Below, in pieces: positions 59,092 to 64,000 of a stretch of 64,000 nt of DNA. Each line of letters opens with the position of its first letter. Within the stretch, counting starts at the first letter, position 1. The DNA is taken from positions 930,001 through 994,000 of the forward strand of contig NZ_JAHXYH010000001.1 of the NCBI RefSeq assembly GCF_019970065.1. The letters are read 5' to 3'. Origin of the DNA: Chryseobacterium sp. OSA05B. Its GTDB lineage: Bacteria > Bacteroidota > Bacteroidia > Flavobacteriales > Weeksellaceae. The notes beneath the pieces were generated by a model, which was not told the origin of the DNA, made no database searches, and was given only the letters and a program-made list of their open reading frames with translations. The position numbers and the translations under genes are program-made.

Positions 59092-60135
59092 TTATCCCAG
59101 CGTTCGGTTAATATCAAATCCTTCGCTGGAAAATCCGTAATAATCCGAAGTTCCGCACCATGGGCATTTGTTGTACCCTTCTCCCTTCAAGCAATGAATT
59201 CCGCCACATGAGCAGGTTGCCAATGCAATGGGATTGGCACAATGAGGACATGACGTGCCTCCCTGAAGTTCTTCAATCGAAATTTTAAGATTATTTTTCT
59301 GGGAAGAAGAAAGCCTGTAATAGGATTTTTCATCAATTTTATAGGCTCCATCCAGTCTGTAATATCTGGTAGACATTCCCGGTATGCTTGATTCGGCGAA
59401 TGTCTTTTTAAATTTCATTAAATACAGTTTCTCTGTTTCTGAACATTTCCCGTTTAAAACAACAAAATTATTGTCCGGAAACTTCTGCTCGAGTTCAGGG
59501 TTTACTTTTTCAAGGATAATAGAATCGATTTTGGAAAGATTAATTCCTTCTTTATTGGCTTCGGTAACACTCTGGCTTGTTGTTTTAATGGAATCAGTCA
59601 CCCATTTGAAAAATTCTTTATAAGAATTTTCATCAGAATTGTTGAACAATAAAACATTGTCCGACAAGGTTCCAAGCAGTTTATAATTGGTATTTTCTCC
59701 TATCGAAACCGCAATCGTATTGGATTTTCCGTGGTATTTATTATTCCATCTTTCAATCGCTTTTGTAGCATCATCGGTAGGAACGCCGTCTGTAAAAAGA
59801 AAAACAATCGGTTTCCAATCACCTTTTCTTTCATAAGTTGTTTTCACAATATCCCTGTCTATGCAGTCCATTACTTTAATAAGCCCCTGAGACAGCGATG
59901 TACCACTACCAATCGGGATCTTCGGCGGATAAAAACTGATGATATCCTGAAGCGGCGTAATAACCTCAGCCTCTCCCGCGAAACCTATAATAGAAATATA
60001 GACCGTTTCCAGTGAATACGGATCTTTCTTTAATTCTCTGATGATATTGGCAATACCTTCCTGTACCTGCTCAATAGGTTCTCCAACCATAGATTCGGAG
60101 ACATCAACTAAAAAATAAATGGGCAGTCTTCTCAT
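59092..60135 (-). CDS. TerY-like VWA protein with zinc-ribbon C-terminus
   Basis: 347 residues. An N-terminal von Willebrand A domain has the MIDAS motif DVSES (DxSxS) and FLFTDGVPTDD. The C-terminal 55 residues hold three Cys pairs or clusters (CPHC, CSCGGIHC, CPWC), the metal-binding TerY-C part. Such proteins are central to the TerY-P triad and are thought to scaffold or sense metal. It follows the shorter VWA gene after 19 bp. Confidence 0.9.
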   Translation of the reverse strand: MRRLPIYFLVDVSESMVGEPIEQVQEGIANIIRELKKDPYSLETVYISIIGFAGEAEVITPLQDIISFYPPKIPIGSGTSLSQGLIKVMDCIDRDIVKTTYERKGDWKPIVFLFTDGVPTDDATKAIERWNNKYHGKSNTIAVSIGENTNYKLLGTLSDNVLLFNNSDENSYKEFFKWVTDSIKTTSQSVTEANKEGINLSKIDSIILEKVNPELEQKFPDNNFVVLNGKCSETEKLYLMKFKKTFAESSIPGMSTRYYRLDGAYKIDEKSYYRLSSSQKNNLKISIEELQGGTSCPHCANPIALATCSCGGIHCLKGEGYNKCPWCGTSDYYGFSSEGFDINRTLG

Positions 60136-60154
60136 GATTATAAAGACAAGTGAT

Positions 60155-60793
60155 TTAGATAATAATATTAAGCTCGGATGGCGGCGGAGGCAGCGGTGTA
60201 CTTTCTCCCGTTCCCTGTGATTTTCCTCCCATCGTAATGGATGAACTTACCCATTTGAAAAATGAGGACAGTGTAATCGCATCGGTAGTATCCAGTTTTA
60301 CCACGTGATCTGTAAGCTCCTTCAGGAACTGTTCATCTGCTTTTGGACCTGCAGCACAACCTACGATAGCCCCAAATTCAAGATCTCTGATCACCGGGAT
60401 CATCTGTCTGTATTTCTGGATATCAGATGGTTTTCCGTCTGTAAATATAAACAGTAACGGTCTCCAGTCTTCTTTTTCATCCGAAGAACCTCTGATCAGT
60501 TCTTTCTCCACAAGTTCCGCAACCATCTCCAATGCTGCACCGGTATGGGTGGGTCCACTGTCCGGGCAAGTAATTTCCATAGGATAAAAACTGGCCAGAT
60601 CGGTAAGCGGAATGATATTTTTAACCTCACGGTCAAAAGTGATCACGCTCAGATGAAGGCTGTCCATTGCCTGGGGATCTGCCCGGAGCATGCTTATCAG
60701 CCCGTTAAATCCATTATTGAGTGCCTGGATGGGTTCTCCGTTCATAGAACCTGAAGTATCCAGTAAAAAGTATGCTAATAGTCTCCTGCTCAT
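60155..60793 (-). CDS. TerY-like VWA protein, short form
   Basis: 212 residues, a single VWA domain with MIDAS DTSGS at residues 12-16 and FTDGKPSD near 110. It lacks the zinc-ribbon tail of the next gene. The C-terminus ends in a proline-rich PPPPSELN stretch. It is the third gene of the Ter operon, between terD2 and the longer VWA gene, and probably arose by duplication of TerY. Confidence 0.9.
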   Translation of the reverse strand: MSRRLLAYFLLDTSGSMNGEPIQALNNGFNGLISMLRADPQAMDSLHLSVITFDREVKNIIPLTDLASFYPMEITCPDSGPTHTGAALEMVAELVEKELIRGSSDEKEDWRPLLFIFTDGKPSDIQKYRQMIPVIRDLEFGAIVGCAAGPKADEQFLKELTDHVVKLDTTDAITLSSFFKWVSSSITMGGKSQGTGESTPLPPPPSELNIII

Positions 60794-60872
60794 GGTATGG
60801 TGTTAATTTTGAAGCCGGCAGCGAAAGTTGAAAACTTTCCTGCCGGCTTTTTAGTTTAATCAATATTCAGGT

Positions 60873-61544
60873 TTAATTGCTGTACGCGTACTGCTTAAGG
60901 ATTTCAATAAAGTTATCCGTCTGGTGAGGCTCTCCGATAGCACGGAATTTCCAGTCGCCATTATGACGGTAAGCTTCGGCAAAAACCATCGCACATTTCC
61001 CATTCATACTTGCATCGCCTGAAAGACTGTATTTTGTAATCTCTTTACCTTTCGCATCTACTGCTCTGATAAAGGCATTTTCAATCATTCCGAAATGCTG
61101 GTTATTTTGTTTTCCCTGGTAAATTGTCACCAGGAATAATATTTTCTGATAGCTTTCATCCAGCTGGTCAAGTTTCACGATGATCTGTTCATCATCACCA
61201 TCTCCGGCACCGGTTCTGTTGTCTCCGGTCAGCCATATATTTCCGCTTGGATGCTGCATAGAATTAAAAAAGACCACATCACCCTGATAAAGCGCGATCT
61301 GTCTTCCGTCATTCGTCTGTACCGTTTTTCCCAAATTGGCTACTTTACCGTTTCCGTCTAAAAGAAATGCAACGGCATCAAGATCATATTCCGCCTCTTT
61401 GCTGAACAGTTTTCCAAAGAAACCGCCCTGCTTTCTTACATCCCATCCTAAACCGATCGTTACTTTTGAAAGATCGTAAACATTTTCTCCACGGTCATTT
61501 TTTCTTAAATCAATCGTCTGACCTTTCTGTAAATTAATTGCCAT
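60873..61544 (-). CDS. TerD-family calcium-binding protein, copy 2
   Basis: 223 residues. It shares AINLQKGQ at the start and MTIGLGWD-like blocks with copy 1 (VTIGLGWDVRKQGG). The calcium-binding acidic motifs are DLDAVAFLLDGNGKV and GDGDDEQIIVKLDQL. TerD proteins bind calcium and act in stress responses, tellurite resistance and phage-related defence. It is the second gene of the operon. Confidence 0.92.
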   Translation of the reverse strand: MAINLQKGQTIDLRKNDRGENVYDLSKVTIGLGWDVRKQGGFFGKLFSKEAEYDLDAVAFLLDGNGKVANLGKTVQTNDGRQIALYQGDVVFFNSMQHPSGNIWLTGDNRTGAGDGDDEQIIVKLDQLDESYQKILFLVTIYQGKQNNQHFGMIENAFIRAVDAKGKEITKYSLSGDASMNGKCAMVFAEAYRHNGDWKFRAIGEPHQTDNFIEILKQYAYSN

Positions 61545-61574
61545 AGTTATCGTTTTGTGTATTTGAAAATATAA

Positions 61575-62150
61575 TTATTTAATGATCTGCCCTTTGTAGT
61601 ATTTCTCCAAGAAGAAAGCAAGGTCTGCTCTATAACCGATACCTGAGGCTTCAAATTTCCAGCTTCCGTTTCTTTTGTACAGTCTCCCGAATTCTACTCC
61701 GGTTTCGATAGAGAAATCTTCATCAAGCTCATATTTTGCGATCTCCTGATGGGTGCTGTTATCCACAATTCTGATGTATGAATTTCTCACCTGCCCGAAG
61801 TTCTGTTTTCTTCTTTCAAAATCTTCAATGGTCACTACAAAAAGTATTTCTTCCGCTTTCGGATCTACTTTTTCAAGATCTACAATAATCGCCTCATCAT
61901 CGTCCCCATCACTGTTTTTACCACTCGGATCATCTCCTGTGTGAGTCAGTGCTCCATCAGGAGACTGGAGGTTATTATAAAAAACAAAACATTCCTCATT
62001 GATTAATTTTCTGTCTGAGTCAATCATGATGGCAGAAGCATCCAGATCGAAGTCGAAACCTGTTCCTTCATTCGGGTCCCAGCCCAGTCCTATCGTCATT
62101 TTTGTCAGCCCTATATCGATCTTTTGTCCTTTCTGTAAATTAATTGCCAT
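61575..62150 (-). CDS. terD: TerD-family calcium-binding protein, copy 1
   Basis: 191 residues, full-length TerD. It has AINLQKGQKIDIG, then KMTIGLGWDPNEG, the calcium motif DLDASAIMID and the second acidic loop DGDDDEAIIVDL. It is the first gene of the six-gene Ter operon. A TAAATTTG promoter element lies 58 nt upstream and a dyad (62235-62249) further upstream. Confidence 0.94.
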   Translation of the reverse strand: MAINLQKGQKIDIGLTKMTIGLGWDPNEGTGFDFDLDASAIMIDSDRKLINEECFVFYNNLQSPDGALTHTGDDPSGKNSDGDDDEAIIVDLEKVDPKAEEILFVVTIEDFERRKQNFGQVRNSYIRIVDNSTHQEIAKYELDEDFSIETGVEFGRLYKRNGSWKFEASGIGYRADLAFFLEKYYKGQIIK

Positions 62151-62207
62151 AGTGTTTTAGATTATTAATTATTTTTTGTTTAAGATAAATTCGATTTGCG
62201 AATTGAC

Positions 62208-62249
62208 CAAATTTATTGATAAAAAAATAAATGACGTGTGATCACCACG
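62208..62249 (-). promoter_or_regulatory. Ter operon promoter -7 element and upstream dyad
   Basis: The minus strand reads TAAATTTG at 62215-62208 (exact -7 match). An imperfect dyad CGTGTGATCACCACG lies at 62235-62249, about 20 bp upstream of it, with a perfect GTGATCAC core. The rest of 62151-62340 is AT-rich without a gene. Confidence 0.55.
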
Positions 62250-62339
62250 ATAAATGTTTAATTTTAATAGGGTTTTAACATAAGATATAGCTTCAACGAC
62301 GGCTATCTATTTTCATTTGATATGCGAAAAAAAAATAAA

Positions 62340-62416
62340 CCTTATAGCCTTTGAAACCTATAAGGTTGGTTGTAGTAAAATCGACATTAAAAAAGCCCGG
62401 TTAAAAAACCGGACTT
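62340..62416 (-). terminator. Two hairpins downstream of the flippase-like gene
   Basis: AAGCCCGGTT / AACCGGACTT at 62393-62416 (one mismatch) is followed by six T on the minus strand and ends the panD operon. A second hairpin CCTTATAG / CTATAAGG lies at 62340-62365. Confidence 0.75.
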
Positions 62417-62442
62417 CTATAGATTAAAAAACTTTCGTAAAA

Positions 62443-63471
62443 TTAATTTTTAAATTCCTGATCGGAAACTGCCTTTTCTCTTGCTTTAGCCAGCATCGGA
62501 ATAGAAATCAGTCCCATGACCAACATAATGGTAATCTGCAACGGAAGTGAAATAAATGAATAGGTCAGTCCCATTTCGCCCCCTAATTCAGCACTTTTAC
62601 CTATAGAGATGAAAAGCGCCATAAATCCGAATTTCATCGCCAGATTGAAAGCGCCTATGCCGCCACTGGCAGGAATAATCATTCCCAACGTACCGACAAC
62701 AATAATAAAAAAGCCGTCAGCAATAGTAAAATTGGAGGTTTCGGGCAGTGCAAAACATACAAGATACGCTGCAAAGTAGTATGAAATCCATATTCCTAAT
62801 GTATACAGGATGAATTTCCCTTTTTCTTTCAGCTTAAATATGGTTGCCAGTCCTTCGAAAATCCCGTCAATAAAATTCACGATCTTTCCTAAAAACGGAA
62901 CGTTGGCGAGTCTCTTTCTAAATACAAAGAACCCTACCGTACCTGCAGCCAGTATCAAAAGAACCAGCAATACCTTATTGGGATTGATATTAACACCTGA
63001 GTTTTCATAAAAAGACAGAATAGCGTCATATTTAAAGAGCAGCGTTAATCCAAGAAATCCCATCATACATATAAGGTCTACCACTCTTTCCAGAATAATG
63101 GTTCCGAAAGACTTGTCTACCGGAACTTTTTCCACCCCATATAAAGCGGTAGCTCTTGCCAGTTCACCACTTCTCGGAATGGTAAGATTCATCAGATATC
63201 CAAAAGATATGGACCAAAGTGAGTTTGAGTTTGAAATTCTGTGCCCCATGGGTTCCAGCATCAGATTCCAGCGCACAGCCCTGAACCAGTAAGCCAGAAT
63301 ACCAAATACAGAAGCAAAGAGTACCCAAAGATAATTGGCCTTGGCCAAAGATGCCTGAATCACTTTAAAATCAAGACCTTTTAAGGCAAGCCATAAAAAA
63401 AAGCCTGCAAAAGCAAGCGATATTACTATTGTTAGAATTGATTTTAAAGGATTCTTTGATTTTTTCTCCAT
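62443..63471 (-). CDS. Flippase-like membrane protein (lysylphosphatidylglycerol-synthase TM family)
   Basis: 342 residues with about eight membrane helices. It matches the UPF0104/flippase-like N-terminal half of MprF: FRAVRWNLMLEPMG after the second helix, TIPRSGELARATALYG in the middle, and IPASGGIGAFNLAMKFG near the C-terminus. It may translocate a lipid. It starts 3 bp after panD on the same strand and is co-transcribed with it. Confidence 0.85.
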   Translation of the reverse strand: MEKKSKNPLKSILTIVISLAFAGFFLWLALKGLDFKVIQASLAKANYLWVLFASVFGILAYWFRAVRWNLMLEPMGHRISNSNSLWSISFGYLMNLTIPRSGELARATALYGVEKVPVDKSFGTIILERVVDLICMMGFLGLTLLFKYDAILSFYENSGVNINPNKVLLVLLILAAGTVGFFVFRKRLANVPFLGKIVNFIDGIFEGLATIFKLKEKGKFILYTLGIWISYYFAAYLVCFALPETSNFTIADGFFIIVVGTLGMIIPASGGIGAFNLAMKFGFMALFISIGKSAELGGEMGLTYSFISLPLQITIMLVMGLISIPMLAKAREKAVSDQEFKN

Positions 63472-63474
63472 GGA

Positions 63475-63825
63475 TCAGGTTAGAAGATTTGTTTTTTCAT
63501 CCGGGAAAACGATTTTCGGCTGGAAGACTTTGGCTTCTTCAGGCGTCATCTGCGCATAAGCAATGATAATAATGATATCATCACGCTGTACTTTTCTTGC
63601 AGCCGGCCCGTTCAGACATACTTCTCCGGATTTTCTTTTCCCTTTGATAACGTAGGTATCAAAACGCTCTCCATTGTTCACATTGACGATATAGACCCTT
63701 TCTCCCACTACCAGTCCGGCAGCTTCTATAAGATCTTCGTCGATCGTTATACTCCCAATATAATTTAGGTCTGAGGCCGTAACCCGTACCCTATGGATCT
63801 TAGACTTGAAAACTTCTATTAACAT
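63475..63825 (-). CDS. panD: Aspartate 1-decarboxylase precursor
   Basis: 116 residues, normal length for PanD, which decarboxylates aspartate to beta-alanine for pantothenate and CoA. The self-cleavage site Gly-Ser in NYIGSITID (near residue 24) creates the pyruvoyl group, and the conserved [21 protein letters not shown] and [16 protein letters not shown] follow. It is the first gene of an operon with the flippase-like gene. Confidence 0.97.
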   Translation of the reverse strand: MLIEVFKSKIHRVRVTASDLNYIGSITIDEDLIEAAGLVVGERVYIVNVNNGERFDTYVIKGKRKSGEVCLNGPAARKVQRDDIIIIIAYAQMTPEEAKVFQPKIVFPDEKTNLLT

Positions 63826-63829
63826 ACTG

Positions 63830-63837
63830 CAAATTTA
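63830..63837 (-). promoter_or_regulatory. Promoter -7 element for panD
   Basis: The minus strand reads TAAATTTG (exact TAnnTTTG) and ends 4 bp before the ATG, so the transcript may be leaderless. Nothing else is seen in 63838-64000 except AT-rich sequence. Confidence 0.55.
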
Positions 63838-64000
63838 TTAATAAAAATTAATAAATCGGTCTTTTGAAATCATTTTAAAACTCCCACAAACCCAGCCATT
63901 TAATTTTATATTACACAAGTTTTCAAGGCATTATTTATAAATTCTACAAACATATCCTTAAAAATATTAATACTTTATACGAAATTCAGGATTTAATAAA

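Overview
The window reads as chromosome of a Chryseobacterium-like member of the Flavobacteriia (Bacteroidota). Reasons: low GC; several promoters with the Bacteroidota -7 element TAnnTTTG and few purine-rich ribosome sites; a type IX secretion (T9SS) sorting tail; an outer-membrane beta-barrel receptor of the CarboxypepD_reg type; ribosomal protein S16 with a long Ala/Glu tail; and many secreted proteins whose signal peptides end in -SQ or -AQ. No rRNA, tRNA, insertion sequence, integrase or CRISPR array was found. This assignment is inferred from gene content only.

Layout. 1-3.4 kb: tandem array of small secreted paralogues interleaved with two near-identical lipoproteins, ending at rnpB (minus strand, 3655-3979). 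4.3-7.2 kb: ECF sigma factor with an overlapping membrane protein (possible anti-sigma), then an acyl-CoA ligase. 7.4-10.5 kb: rpoN and asnS (minus). 10.7-17.2 kb: membrane proteins, a CDP-alcohol phosphatidyltransferase, a surface-repeat protein divergent from an HTH/AraC regulator pair with twin operator-like dyads, a serine hydrolase and a lipoprotein. 17.2-25.2 kb: rimM-rpsP, a serine hydrolase with a SusE/F-like tail, nitroreductase, DoxX-like protein, a divergent Gre factor, SRPBCC protein and an M3 peptidase. 25.2-36.4 kb: accessory-looking run of mostly orphan genes (a broken gene, SUKH/HEAT protein, lactonase with a duplicated 3' end, methyltransferase, zinc-ribbon protein, Pmp3, two more serine hydrolases). 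36.4-49.8 kb: TlpA-like protein, TetR plus MFS exporter with matching operators, glyoxalase-fold lipoprotein, epimerase, Crp-type regulator, beta-barrel receptor, second TetR facing a small-protein operon, acetyltransferase, AraC regulator, quinone-reductase-like flavoprotein. 49.9-51.3 kb: tyrosyl-tRNA synthetase of the TyrZ-like type behind what looks like a complete attenuation leader. 51.4-55.9 kb: exonuclease, acetyltransferase, TPR-LuxR regulator, T9SS cargo. 56.3-62.2 kb: six-gene minus-strand Ter operon (two TerD, two VWA/TerY, PP2C phosphatase, protein kinase). 62.4-63.8 kb: panD and a flippase-like membrane protein.

Most notable: (i) upstream of tyrS, a promoter, a 31-codon leader ORF with adjacent Tyr codons, a hairpin, a 7-bp alternative pairing and a terminator fit a trp-type attenuator sensing tyrosyl-tRNA; (ii) the orphan secreted-protein/lipoprotein array; (iii) the compact TerD/TerY-phosphorylation operon; (iv) a Gre factor carrying Lys at the catalytic-Glu position; (v) duplicated-end and in-frame-stop scars in the 25-30 kb accessory run.

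Gene starts were moved from the longest ORF where a promoter motif or signal peptide made a downstream start more likely; each such case is stated.
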